Assembly: GCA_017545095.1 (NCBI GenBank)
Contig: JAFYCU010000278.1
Span: forward strand, 1-23,622
DNA from: Muribaculaceae bacterium
GTDB taxonomy: Bacteria > Bacteroidota > Bacteroidia > Bacteroidales > Muribaculaceae
Length of the DNA: 23,622 nt
Reading direction: 5' to 3'
Each line of letters begins with the position of its first letter. Position 1 is the first letter of the stretch. The translations under genes and the position numbers were made by a program. Below, piece after piece: positions 16,601 to 23,614 of this stretch. The notes under the pieces were generated by a model, which saw only the letters and a list, made by a program, of their open reading frames with translations, did not search any database and had not been told where the DNA came from.

Positions 16601-19600
16601 ACCGTCACACATTCAGCCTGCGTCCCATCGAGAATAATTTCAAGCACTTCTCGCCCTATCTTTCGGGAGGCATCCCGGTTGACCTTGACGAGAACTTGCA
16701 TGAACACTGGGCGCCATATCCCTATTATCATGGCTCGGCAAGCGGTGAACCCACGCCCGAAAAACTTGAAGCATGGGCAAAAGAAAACCGCAAGCTGCTC
16801 TATGAGCACAACCTGTGGGGCAACGATGGCGTGTTTGCCGACCGCCTCTATGCCATACACCTTATTCCCAAACTGTTCATTCAGGCAGAGCATACCGCCC
16901 AAGTCGATAAGGCGATTGCGAGAAAGATGCAGTTGGACTTCAAGAAGCACTTGATCAACATTCTCGCTTGCTCAACAACGATGGAAATGGGCGTTGACCT
17001 GGGCAATCTCGAAGTGGTGATGTTGAGTTCGGTGCCGCCCATGCCGTCGAACTACAAGCAGCGTGCCGGACGAAGCGGACGTAACAACAAAGTGCGCAGC
17101 GTGTGCATCACCCTGTGCGGCTCTGACGCTATCGGTTTGCGCACCTTGTATAATCCTATCCCGACCATTATCAGCCGCCCCGTCGAAGTGCCGTCGGTCG
17201 ATCTGAAAAGTCCGCAGGTGGTTCAACGTCACGTCAACTCTTTCCTCGTGCGAGCTTTCGGCGTTTTCACCGATGGCGCACATGGCGGCAGCCTCAACCA
17301 AAAGGTTGTGGACTACTTTACACCATTCCGCATTGAGGCTACTCCACATGGGTTCAAAGAAATCGTTGACCAAAACAATGCCACAGTCAGCCCCGACCAA
17401 ATGCTAGGAGAACCCGAAGGCACCATGTATGAATTGTTCAATCGCAAATGCTCCGAGCCATTGAGCGAAGACTTGCGCAGCGGACTAACCGCATTGCTCG
17501 ATGGCACCATCTTTGAGGGGCAGTTGAACTATGTGGTGCAAAAAGCCGCAGAGCACAACCGCCGTTGCTACTCCGAGTTGAGTCTCAAACTCGAAGACTA
17601 TGCGGTGGCACTGCGCACGGCGACCAACACAAGATTCCGCAACAAGCTGAAATGGCAATATTTCGACGAGTTGAACGCTCGCTTGATTACCTATTGGGCA
17701 ACGCATCGCTTCTCGCCCAATGCCAATATGCCGGTCAACGTGCTATCGCTTGACCTTGACCCCGGCGGCAAACGTGACTACGTGAACAGTTCAAGTTCAT
17801 CTAACCCGACCTACTCGCTACGCGAGGCCATCGCACAATATGCGCCGGGCAATGCGGTAGTCGTTGATGGTGTTGTTTACACGGTGCGCGGCGTGCAAAC
17901 GTCAAGCCAGTACCAGGACGCGAGGGTATTCATGCAAATCTATCATAACCGAAACAAGACCGTCATTGATGATGCCAACGCACTCGACCACATGATAAAC
18001 TGGCCGGTGAATGACGATAAGGCATTGACGCTCATTCAGCCTGCGGCTTTCATGCCCGACATCAATGAAGACAAGACACGCATCCTTGACAACAATGTCT
18101 ATACCCATGTCAGCGCACAGCTCATTGACACCGATGACTGGACTTCGGGCCCGAAAGACCCGCACTTGTTCTCGGTGAGAAGCAACCGCGACACGGGCTA
18201 TGCCAAGATTCTATACTACAACGAGGGACAGGGCTTCGGCTATTGCTACTGCCAGCGATGCGGTCGAGCTGTGATAGAGACGGAAGTCGCCGACCGCGAG
18301 AATCCGCTTAAACTGCCGCATGACATGAACCCAGTCTTCCCACGCGACCCGGAAAAGCCTCGTTTCCACTACGTCATCAGTGGAAAAGATGTGGGACAGC
18401 GCAAACCATGCCATGGCTCTTACGACCCGTCCTTGATAAGAAGAAACGTCATCATCGGTGGGCTAATCCAAACCGATTTCGCCGAAATCCGTTTGCGCCA
18501 CAAGGGAAGCAACAGTTGGATCTCGGAGCGTGATGCCGAAACCAACTTATTGTTCACGCTGGGCGTGGTGTTTACCCAAGCACTTGTCGAACACCTCGGC
18601 AAAGAGCGCGGAGCGGTGGACTTCGCCATCATGCCCAACGGCCACCTCTGCGTGTTCGACACCAACCCCGGCGGCGCGGGTTATGCCAATCAGTTGTCGA
18701 GCGTGGTTATCATGAACGCAGTCGTGAAAATCGCAAAGCGAATGTTGCTTGAAGCCAAGCAGCGCAACACTAAGGATGTAATCCTTGACAAGTTCACTTT
18801 GCGATTTATGAAATATATCGACATAGATTTGGCGCTTGCGTGGATTCAGGAGGAAGAAGAATCGGCTGAAAATCTGCCTAAAGAAATCGCCGCGCTGCTG
18901 CCCAACGCTCATGAATTGTCGATTCAAGAGCTGGAGCGTGCTTTCAGAAAGGCAAGCACCGCACCGACATTGTTTGTCACCAATGACTTCTCGACATGGA
19001 ACTACAGCGATGCTGAAAACAGTTGGCGTGGCCAGCACCTCAACAACTTCGCCGGTCGAGGGCTTGAACCCACATTCTGCATCGCTGCCGAGGGCCATGC
19101 GCCCATGAATGTGCCCATCATCCAGATGGTGCAAGCCATCAAGGGTTGGACAAAAGATGTGAAGATATTCGACAATCCTTTTGCGGCAAAGGGCGTTTAT
19201 CCTATCGCTTACATTGATGGTCTGCTCTATGTGACCAACAATGCCGAATTTGCTTCACTCAACGACAAATGGGCTAACGAAACGATGTATTGCGCACAGG
19301 TTGAAAATCCGGCCATCAATGCCGTTTCGGTTGACACGTCACCGAAACCGACCACCAAGATTTTCAGACTTAGCGGAAACCGCTCACGCAATATCAACTC
19401 AAAGACTTTGGGCGCAATCATTCAAGAGAATGCCCAGGGGATTGTTGAGCAGTTCCTCGCACACTGCAAGCAGCACAAGGGAAAGATTGAAGTGTTCTAT
19501 CAGGACGAACACCTCAAAAGCGTGCTTGCCATCGTGCTTGCCCTGCAGACTGCAGAACACTTTGTCAAACTAATCGGCAAAGACTTCTCACTCTCATTCA

Positions 19601-19983
19601 AGATTGAGAAGTACGACGAGCCGAATATGAAACCAAGTATTCAAGCCGCACTTGCCGGTAGCTATCTGCGTGACCAATATCTCAAAGATATTGCAGAGCG
19701 CTGGCTTGAAGACTTCAACGACAAGCATGGCGACAGGTACGAGGGCACACTTCAACCCATCGTGTCGCAAGAGCGTCGCACGCTCACGCATTGGCGCGAG
19801 TTGACGATTTCTTTTGCAGGAAAGAAACTTTCAATCTACCCCGATGGCGGTTTCTTGAACGGTTGGAAAATCGGTCAAAACAACCGATTTTTCACCAACG
19901 ATGATACATCTACCGCTGATAACATCGAATTAACCCGCACCGAGGACATCAAGTATGATGTTGCTATCGAAGATGTTGAATGA
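13657..19983 (+). CDS. druE: Giant DruE-like SF2 helicase with DUF1998
   Basis: 2108 aa. Motif I is TGTGSGKT (123-130), motif II DETH (283-286), followed by 'SSATFGN' as motif III. The C-terminal helicase lobe has 'TTMEMGVDLG' near 1106 and QRAGRSGR (1135-1142), as in YprA/MrfA-like enzymes. An internal zinc site is formed by C473-x2-C476 and C566-x2-C569. DUF1998 follows: C1532-x2-C1535, C1585, 'GGLIQTDFAEIRL', and DTNPGGAGY (1668-1676). A further region of about 360 residues ends with 'HWRELTISF' and 'YPDGGFLNGWKIG', which resembles the phospholipase-D-like MIT-C fold (tentative). Size and domain order match DruE of Druantia defence systems, where the helicase is the shared core. DrmA/DrmB of DISARM carry similar parts in separate proteins. 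The next gene overlaps by 4 nt (ATGA). Cytoplasmic DNA translocation is expected. Confidence 0.78.
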   Translation: MNFAELYKNNRIAVEKTMLSMWCGESSNDSQASYIAQLRKLIGDLFAPHNAEPVVQCMNSYLPVHSVTAAEAEAIVGNLWRKTLPKGKYYAPYEHQYLSWDNLLRRTVEIKGEQKPKSICVTTGTGSGKTECFMLPLVYDLLQQGAGDVVQSRTIKAIFLYPLNALMEDQKERLEQLLEGTNLTYTVYNGDLPENEPKADDNSTEANRLRARIKQLRGEYVDEATGETKYRFGKMLYTRRQVRQTPPDILLTNPTMLEYILLRGTDAALIDPKQQSLRWVAIDETHTYTGAGAAELALLLRRVLLAFNVDAADVRFATSSATFGNTDDPEKAKEETKKLRKFIAGITGLSTKQVEVIGGKRVGEDNIPHGEDEQRWKTIFAKDFVPLNELFPETADVETQLRLVDEMCEREEVRYRAAGQPVPDMKLKVHYFYRVPNNGLFVRLTEHADGSFRIYTQTPNDGNEVPLLELSRCKNCGEYVAVGMVDTNEWKYKSVAADDSDMFDLPDPDDEDGDLKYIIFALSNQANSHGDNNVKFKVDGDQLIQVQPGEIKPGEWHVVGNTQCRCPYCNSKQSRARTNEKDMENDASGNLEDTRMMKFRLSADFISRLLAPSVLDQLDKAEPPTDGSIMLHDGQQFISFVDSRQAAAKATLKQNLEQERMWLYSTIYTELCRRKADAEKQKKIVDELTKKMRQYDDDSDEYEALFQQRKKERAKLKDSISWMEIAELLKNDRHCKTFCSQFIKRSIDSDELNDDGTIPDIIVRRYVQSIMMMYLAKHLTSAASFETMGLFQTCYPQLMNIKELPKAVEQFNELMENEANTITLEDWRDLIQVFIDYNIRSNQSFFLRISDTDPIDIFKCQRFATERPRRRPARKPVMEEGKLTQSRVARYLCQLIVRDDNTMTLNDAYNEYFDSISNVVDALWETVQVPENKILETATNYDEDDARHVPERGDVLRMNLTNISFKLYENVYLCDTTTDSADRHTFSLRPIENNFKHFSPYLSGGIPVDLDENLHEHWAPYPYYHGSASGEPTPEKLEAWAKENRKLLYEHNLWGNDGVFADRLYAIHLIPKLFIQAEHTAQVDKAIARKMQLDFKKHLINILACSTTMEMGVDLGNLEVVMLSSVPPMPSNYKQRAGRSGRNNKVRSVCITLCGSDAIGLRTLYNPIPTIISRPVEVPSVDLKSPQVVQRHVNSFLVRAFGVFTDGAHGGSLNQKVVDYFTPFRIEATPHGFKEIVDQNNATVSPDQMLGEPEGTMYELFNRKCSEPLSEDLRSGLTALLDGTIFEGQLNYVVQKAAEHNRRCYSELSLKLEDYAVALRTATNTRFRNKLKWQYFDELNARLITYWATHRFSPNANMPVNVLSLDLDPGGKRDYVNSSSSSNPTYSLREAIAQYAPGNAVVVDGVVYTVRGVQTSSQYQDARVFMQIYHNRNKTVIDDANALDHMINWPVNDDKALTLIQPAAFMPDINEDKTRILDNNVYTHVSAQLIDTDDWTSGPKDPHLFSVRSNRDTGYAKILYYNEGQGFGYCYCQRCGRAVIETEVADRENPLKLPHDMNPVFPRDPEKPRFHYVISGKDVGQRKPCHGSYDPSLIRRNVIIGGLIQTDFAEIRLRHKGSNSWISERDAETNLLFTLGVVFTQALVEHLGKERGAVDFAIMPNGHLCVFDTNPGGAGYANQLSSVVIMNAVVKIAKRMLLEAKQRNTKDVILDKFTLRFMKYIDIDLALAWIQEEEESAENLPKEIAALLPNAHELSIQELERAFRKASTAPTLFVTNDFSTWNYSDAENSWRGQHLNNFAGRGLEPTFCIAAEGHAPMNVPIIQMVQAIKGWTKDVKIFDNPFAAKGVYPIAYIDGLLYVTNNAEFASLNDKWANETMYCAQVENPAINAVSVDTSPKPTTKIFRLSGNRSRNINSKTLGAIIQENAQGIVEQFLAHCKQHKGKIEVFYQDEHLKSVLAIVLALQTAEHFVKLIGKDFSLSFKIEKYDEPNMKPSIQAALAGSYLRDQYLKDIAERWLEDFNDKHGDRYEGTLQPIVSQERRTLTHWRELTISFAGKKLSIYPDGGFLNGWKIGQNNRFFTNDDTSTADNIELTRTEDIKYDVAIEDVE

Positions 19984-20498
19984 TGGTCAATAAGGATTTG
20001 GCATATTATCTGCAGTGCTTTGACCACCTTTCGGTGAACAAGAAAGGTGGGCAGCTGGCACCGCACAAGCCATTGCTGCTATTGGCAGTCATCGACTTGG
20101 TGGAGTGCGGCATTATCAAGTCGCCCGAAATTGAATTGAGCGAGGCCCTAATTACGGCTTTCAAGTTAAACGAAACTCGCTATACGCGTGGCATCGTTCA
20201 CTTCAAGCCGAATATCGGAATGCCGTACTACCACATGAACGGTGAGCCGTTCTGGCGGCTCGTTCCCCGTGTTCCGGGCAACTCGCCCAGCAGTTATGCC
20301 ATCTCCACCCTGCGCAACTTCTACAAGTGCGCAGAGATTGACCACGAACTTTTCGAGCTGATGAAAGAGCCGGCTACCGCCCAACAGCTTCGCAAAGTCC
20401 TCGTTGACACTTACCTCGCTAACCGCACCGACACGTCGCTGCCATCACTACCGCAGGTAGTCCTGCTCGCCACGTGCCTATGCCAACTAATCGCATAA
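19980..20498 (+). CDS. Stand-alone ScoMcrA-type DNA sulfur-binding-domain protein
   Basis: 172 aa, start ATG overlapping the helicase stop (ATGA). The sequence matches the domain that reads phosphorothioate DNA in type IV enzymes like ScoMcrA: 'GGQLAPHKPLLLLAVIDLVE' (23-42), 'MPYYHM' (81-86), 'FWRLVP' (91-96) and the C-terminal helix 'LRKVLVDTYLANR' (137-149). In ScoMcrA-like proteins this domain is followed by an HNH nuclease; here the chain stops about 22 residues later, and the next frame does not encode one. The HNH nuclease of the operon sits separately at 10397. I infer a reader subunit that brings the complex to modified DNA. No dnd/ssp sulfur-modification genes are in the window, so the mark could be another modification. 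The phosphate-contacting residues should be checked by alignment. Confidence 0.75.
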   Translation: MMVNKDLAYYLQCFDHLSVNKKGGQLAPHKPLLLLAVIDLVECGIIKSPEIELSEALITAFKLNETRYTRGIVHFKPNIGMPYYHMNGEPFWRLVPRVPGNSPSSYAISTLRNFYKCAEIDHELFELMKEPATAQQLRKVLVDTYLANRTDTSLPSLPQVVLLATCLCQLIA

Positions 20499-20503
20499 AC
20501 ACT

Positions 20504-20995
20504 ATGGAGGATTATCATAAACAGTTTGTCAAATATTTCGATACTGTAGCCGAGCTTCACAAACTCGGCTATGAGAAATTCCGTGTTTGTGCATACATCA
20601 GTCCAAACGGTGCTGGCTATCGCTGTTGGCTAACCGTAAAGCAAAACTCTTGGAAAGATTGCGGTTTGTTCTGCGACACATCCGACAATGAATTGGCCGT
20701 ATTGACGCACAACTGCAATCTGCCGTGGGATTATTCCGACATGACTCCTCATGAAAACGCTTTGCGCATCATCGAGGAATATCGGGAACTCTCCCGATTT
20801 GCACTCGGTCGAGATCCCGAATATGTCGAATGGTTCAAACTCGCAGTCGAGCAAGCTCATAATGGGCATTACATCTATGCTTTTCAAGAAATCACAAACG
20901 CACTTCGTGACGGCTACACTCCGCTAACCATGGTTGATGGGCATGGCTTGCCATTGCCCCCGTCAGGTGATTGCGACACTCAAACAATGTATTAA
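20504..20995 (+). CDS. Unknown 163-aa protein, last gene of the defence operon
   Basis: No family is recognised. From ATG 20504 the protein starts 5 nt after the preceding stop; ATG 20480 (8 more residues, overlapping the previous gene) is possible. It is a soluble, acidic protein without signal or membrane segment. Residues about 10-65 alternate in a beta-like way ('KFRVCAYISPNGAGYRCWLTVK') with four cysteines in the first half. About 80-135 are helical with many aromatic residues ('YVEWFKLAVEQAHNGHYIYAFQEI'). The C-terminus is Pro/Gly rich. Its place at the end of a 20-kb coupled operon suggests a role with the defence genes, for example as an antidote or sensor, but nothing in the sequence shows this. 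Confidence 0.7.
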   Translation: MEDYHKQFVKYFDTVAELHKLGYEKFRVCAYISPNGAGYRCWLTVKQNSWKDCGLFCDTSDNELAVLTHNCNLPWDYSDMTPHENALRIIEEYRELSRFALGRDPEYVEWFKLAVEQAHNGHYIYAFQEITNALRDGYTPLTMVDGHGLPLPPSGDCDTQTMY

Positions 20996-21033
20996 CGCTG
21001 AAAATTTTATTAAACGGTGCATTTTTTCTTTGT

Positions 21034-21070
21034 TGTGCAGATAGAGCGCACTTTTGAGCCATACCTTTGC
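21034..21070 (+). promoter_or_regulatory. Repeated promoter element, copy 2
   Basis: Core TGTGCAGATAGAGCGCAC (21034-21051), 14 nt, then the -7 box TACCTTTG (21062-21069). Transcription would start near 21077, only about 10 nt before the ATG at 21087, so the leader is very short. The region normally holding a -33 TTTG is occupied by the conserved core, which may be bound by an activator or by an alternative sigma factor. Confidence 0.7.
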
Positions 21071-21086
21071 GGCAAAAATATAACTC

Positions 21087-21800
21087 ATGATTTTTCAAGA
21101 TAAAATTCGAGAAATCGCTTTCGCATTGCTTAATACGGCTCCCGAAAGGTTGCGGAAAACGCTTGCCACCATTCCCGATGGCGAACCGATGCCGGCACTT
21201 TACACATGGAGTGTGTATATTCCGTTGCACTTCATCACCATGTCGGTAGAGCGTGCCATTCAACAACCCGAAGGATGGCAATCCGGCTATGTGGAAAAAG
21301 TACGCGAAACGCTGAAGCTCAATGATGAAATCAAACAAATCCTCATCGACAAGTTCAGCAACTTCTCATTCGACGACGAAATCCCATACATTGACTATGG
21401 TCAAAGCGGTGCAGGTTTTATCTATAGCGATGAAACAGACGCGTCTGTCGAAGACGTGTTCTGGGTCAAAGATAAATCTCAACTCACGAAGTTTGGTGCA
21501 ACACAGCTCGACATTGACCTATATGTCGCTGCGTGTAAATTGCAGGTAAAAGAAATGGAGCATCTGCTCAAACTAGGGGCAAATCCCAAGGCAAAAATCT
21601 ATAACGACGGTGAGGAGTGGGAAACTCTCGACCGCGTTGCGGCAGAAGCAGCATATTTGGGAACTATGATAAATTTAGTATTGACACATGATAGGTATGC
21701 AACGGTAGGAATTGATCACGATGGTGATGCTACAACACTCATTTCATTAGGATTGTATGAAATGATGTATGCGATGTTAATAAAGTATTGTAACGATTAA
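21087..21800 (+). CDS. Unknown protein with an ankyrin-like segment
   Basis: 237 aa with no signal peptide. The first 110 residues are helical and unrecognised ('PALYTWSVYIPLHFITMSVERAI'). Around 150-185 the pattern 'DLYVAACKLQVKEMEHLLKLGANPKAK' matches one ankyrin-type repeat (A-A...G-N-P spacing), and 'TTLISLGLYEMMYAMLIKY' near the end could be a degenerate second one. This suggests a protein-binding role. The gene has its own promoter (copy 2), so it is not part of the defence operon's main transcript unless read-through occurs. A 55-aa frame follows 12 nt downstream. Confidence 0.75.
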   Translation: MIFQDKIREIAFALLNTAPERLRKTLATIPDGEPMPALYTWSVYIPLHFITMSVERAIQQPEGWQSGYVEKVRETLKLNDEIKQILIDKFSNFSFDDEIPYIDYGQSGAGFIYSDETDASVEDVFWVKDKSQLTKFGATQLDIDLYVAACKLQVKEMEHLLKLGANPKAKIYNDGEEWETLDRVAAEAAYLGTMINLVLTHDRYATVGIDHDGDATTLISLGLYEMMYAMLIKYCND

Positions 21801-21812
21801 CAATAGTGAATC

Positions 21813-21980
21813 ATGGAACCAACAAACGCCCAACCAATTTTTGCTGTAACCGAGCAGCACAGTTCAAGTGAAGTTACAACCGAGAAAAAGAAACGCCGTT
21901 TCAATTTCTCCTTTGGAATAGGCTACACTTTCAACGGTAGAAAGACTGATTTGTTCAAACTACAAATCAAAAAGATTTAA
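21813..21980 (+). CDS. Small basic 55-aa protein
   Basis: ATG 21813 to TAA 21978-21980, 12 nt after the preceding stop. The N-terminal half is polar. A basic KKKRR cluster (25-29) is followed by 'FNFSFGIGYTFNGRKTDLF', an aromatic, Gly-containing stretch that resembles the edge strands of an outer-membrane beta-barrel or a small fold. No homologue is recognised. Codon use looks like that of its neighbours, and the position directly behind the ankyrin-like gene suggests co-transcription. Confidence 0.5.
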   Translation: MEPTNAQPIFAVTEQHSSSEVTTEKKKRRFNFSFGIGYTFNGRKTDLFKLQIKKI

Positions 21981-22062
21981 CAACCCTTGCGGTCTCTATC
22001 TGCATCATGGCAGGGACGGAAATAAACCGACCTTGCCACTTTTTTTTGAAAATATTTTTTGC

Positions 22063-22098
22063 TGTGCAGATAGAGCGCACTTTTGGGCCATACCTTTG
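22063..22098 (+). promoter_or_regulatory. Repeated promoter element, copy 3
   Basis: Core TGTGCAGATAGAGCGCAC (22063-22080), 14 nt, then -7 box TACCTTTG (22091-22098). The 14-nt spacer differs from copy 2 at one base only (TTTTGGGCCATACC against TTTTGAGCCATACC). A leader of about 35 nt leads to the lipoprotein ATG at 22141. An A/T-rich tract lies upstream, as in copy 1. Confidence 0.7.
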
Positions 22099-22140
22099 CC
22101 GACAATTAACTGATGTTTCACCTTCAAAAACGTTTGTATT

Positions 22141-22926
22141 ATGAAGAAACTACTTTTACTCACGTTGCTTATCTTGCCGCTGGCTATTGCTTCATGCGGC
22201 AGCGATAACGATGAGCCAAACTACTCAAACCAAACTTTGGCAGTTGGCAGTGTGTATTCAATCCCGGGTGGCAGCACTGGCTGGACTTCGGACAACGAGC
22301 TTATCGCAAGCGTTTCGACGGCTGGCGTTAAAGCCGAGCATGTAGGCGAGACCTACATTCGCAACGGCAACAAGTCGTTCAAGGTCACGGTCACTCCCAA
22401 GTACAACACTTATGAGATTCCGTGCCTACAATTTGGCGCGAGCAAATCTACGGTTAAGAGTTTTATGTCGGGTTACACTTTGGCAAGTGAAACCGACAAA
22501 ATCCTTCTGTACACTGGTAAATACCCTGTTTCAATCGTCGGTTATTCGTTTACAAACTCGGCGTTAACTCTCTCGTCCGTCATTATTCCTATTACATCTG
22601 TTAGTATGGATGAACTTGTCAGCTTCATGGCTGAGCGTTATATCTACGTCACAAAGGATGAGGAGAATAATTATTTCGGCTTTTTAAGTGCAGACAAGCA
22701 GTACATCATCATCTTACAGTTAGAAACGATGAACTCGCAAGTGGTGTATTTTATCAGCTACGCTAAATACACCGGCTCAAGTTCAGCACCATCTCAATCA
22801 ATGAAGATGATGAAGCGGCAACTTGCTCCGGCTTCGACTGGCGCAAATGCCGAAGTCAAGGCTGAATATTCGCGTATGCTCGACATCATGCCCGAAATGA
22901 AGACAGAATACAACACCATTAAATAA
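22141..22926 (+). CDS. Lipoprotein with a BIG2-like Ig segment
   Basis: 261 aa. A type II signal peptide of 18 residues ends in lipobox 'AIAS-C19'. The following 'GSDNDEP' is acidic, as in Bacteroidota lipoprotein export signals that direct proteins to the cell surface. Residues about 33-82 ('SDNELIASVSTAGVKAEHVG', then '...FKVTVTP') look like one bacterial Ig-like (BIG2) repeat. The remaining part is a soluble alpha/beta region without recognised motif, and the C-terminus is rich in Met and Lys. Its function is unknown; surface binding is a reasonable guess. It has promoter copy 3 upstream, and a second exported protein follows after 8 nt, so the two form an operon. Confidence 0.82.
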   Translation: MKKLLLLTLLILPLAIASCGSDNDEPNYSNQTLAVGSVYSIPGGSTGWTSDNELIASVSTAGVKAEHVGETYIRNGNKSFKVTVTPKYNTYEIPCLQFGASKSTVKSFMSGYTLASETDKILLYTGKYPVSIVGYSFTNSALTLSSVIIPITSVSMDELVSFMAERYIYVTKDEENNYFGFLSADKQYIIILQLETMNSQVVYFISYAKYTGSSSAPSQSMKMMKRQLAPASTGANAEVKAEYSRMLDIMPEMKTEYNTIK

Positions 22927-22934
22927 TACCGACT

Positions 22935-23360
22935 ATGAAGAAAGTAATGCTTATCCTGGCACTGTGCGTCATGGGCATAGCTGCCAACGCTCAAACGAGC
23001 GAGAGCACCGAGAAAGTGAAAGTGTACTGCGAAGTGATGTGCGTCCAGTACAACCTGTTCAAGCAAGACGTGAACGCATTGGTTGACTTCGGCATCGCCG
23101 AAAAGGCCAAGTATGCCAACGGCTGGATATACGACAGCAGCCGCGACAAGAAGTATTCGTTTGCCTCACCTATGAGCGTTTTCGCTTACATGGCAAAGCG
23201 TGGCTGGGAATACAAGGACGCTATCATCATCACCGAGAGCGGAGGCTTTGGCGGAATGGGTGGCAAGTCTCATGTGTGGCACTTTATCTTGACAAAGGAT
23301 TTTCCTGCCGACTATACACCAGAGGATGTAATCGGCGACATCGACTATCGCAACAAATAA
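22935..23360 (+). CDS. Secreted or periplasmic small protein
   Basis: 141 aa with a clear type I signal peptide (residues 1-19, 'MKKVMLILALCVMGIAANA', cleavage before Q20). The mature part has two early cysteines in 'VYCEVMCVQYN', which could form a disulfide, and the sequence 'SPMSVFAYMAKRGWEYKDAI' followed by a Gly-rich loop 'SGGFGGMGGKSHVWHFILTK'. Similar small exported proteins are common in Bacteroidales, but no function is known to me. It starts 8 nt after the lipoprotein gene and is followed by a strong terminator at 23398. Confidence 0.8.
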   Translation: MKKVMLILALCVMGIAANAQTSESTEKVKVYCEVMCVQYNLFKQDVNALVDFGIAEKAKYANGWIYDSSRDKKYSFASPMSVFAYMAKRGWEYKDAIIITESGGFGGMGGKSHVWHFILTKDFPADYTPEDVIGDIDYRNK

Positions 23361-23371
23361 CCGCTAAATTT

Positions 23372-23379
23372 TAACTTTG
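23372..23379 (+). promoter_or_regulatory. Isolated TAACTTTG -7 box after the last gene
   Basis: A perfect TAnnTTTG octamer, the same octamer as the defence operon promoter, lies 12 nt after the stop at 23360. Any transcript would begin near 23386 and consist of the three hairpins that follow, with no open frame. It may be a small RNA promoter or chance. Confidence 0.3.
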
Positions 23380-23397
23380 GCTTTCGTAGCCGTGGGT

Positions 23398-23422
23398 GGG
23401 TCAGCAATGGCTCACCCTTTTT
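23398..23422 (+). terminator. Intrinsic terminator of the lipoprotein operon
   Basis: GGGTCAGC pairs with GGCTCACCC around an AATG loop: seven pairs with one C.C mismatch, followed by TTTTTG. It ends the transcript of 22141-23360. Confidence 0.8.
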
Positions 23423-23428
23423 GTTTTA

Positions 23429-23456
23429 TAGAAACTGCCGGGGCAGTTCTATTTTT
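23429..23456 (+). terminator. Second hairpin with T tract
   Basis: TAG-A-AACTGCC pairs with GGCAGTTCTA with one bulged A, followed by TTTTT (23452-23456). It begins 7 nt after the first terminator's T tract and would act as a back-up terminator on the plus strand. Confidence 0.6.
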
Positions 23457-23461
23457 CAAGG

Positions 23462-23508
23462 TAAGGAGAGGAAACGGCTGACACCGTTCTTCTCCTTGCT
23501 TTTGTTTT
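23462..23508 (+). terminator. Third, long hairpin with T tract
   Basis: TAAGGAGAGG-A-AACGG pairs with CCGTTCTTCTCCTTG: about 15 pairs with one bulge and two G.T wobbles, then CTTTTGTTTT. The T tract on the plus strand only argues for rightward termination. It is unusually long for a mere third terminator. Confidence 0.55.
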
Positions 23509-23614
23509 ATCTGCTCTCGGGTGCTACAGAAGTGGCACGATGTGGGGAGCCGCCATAACGATTTTTAGGTGAATAATTGATTACTGCTATCGCCCTGTAT
23601 TAGTTTTTCCGTCA

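Noticed and set aside
2162..20498. BREX, DISARM or Dnd/Ssp assignment
   Set aside because: No PglZ, BrxL or BrxC (BREX), no separate PLD DrmC or DrmA/DrmB pair (DISARM), and no DndA-E or SspA-E genes are seen. Only isolated domains are shared.
803..21003. ACGCTGAAA at 803-811 and 20995-21003 as possible attachment-site duplicates around the island
   Set aside because: Only 9 nt, at different distances from the flanking repeats, and no integrase is present; likely chance.
21981..22062. Possible terminator between the 55-aa gene and promoter copy 3
   Set aside because: CTGC...GCAG and GGTC...GACC are too short and not directly followed by a T tract.
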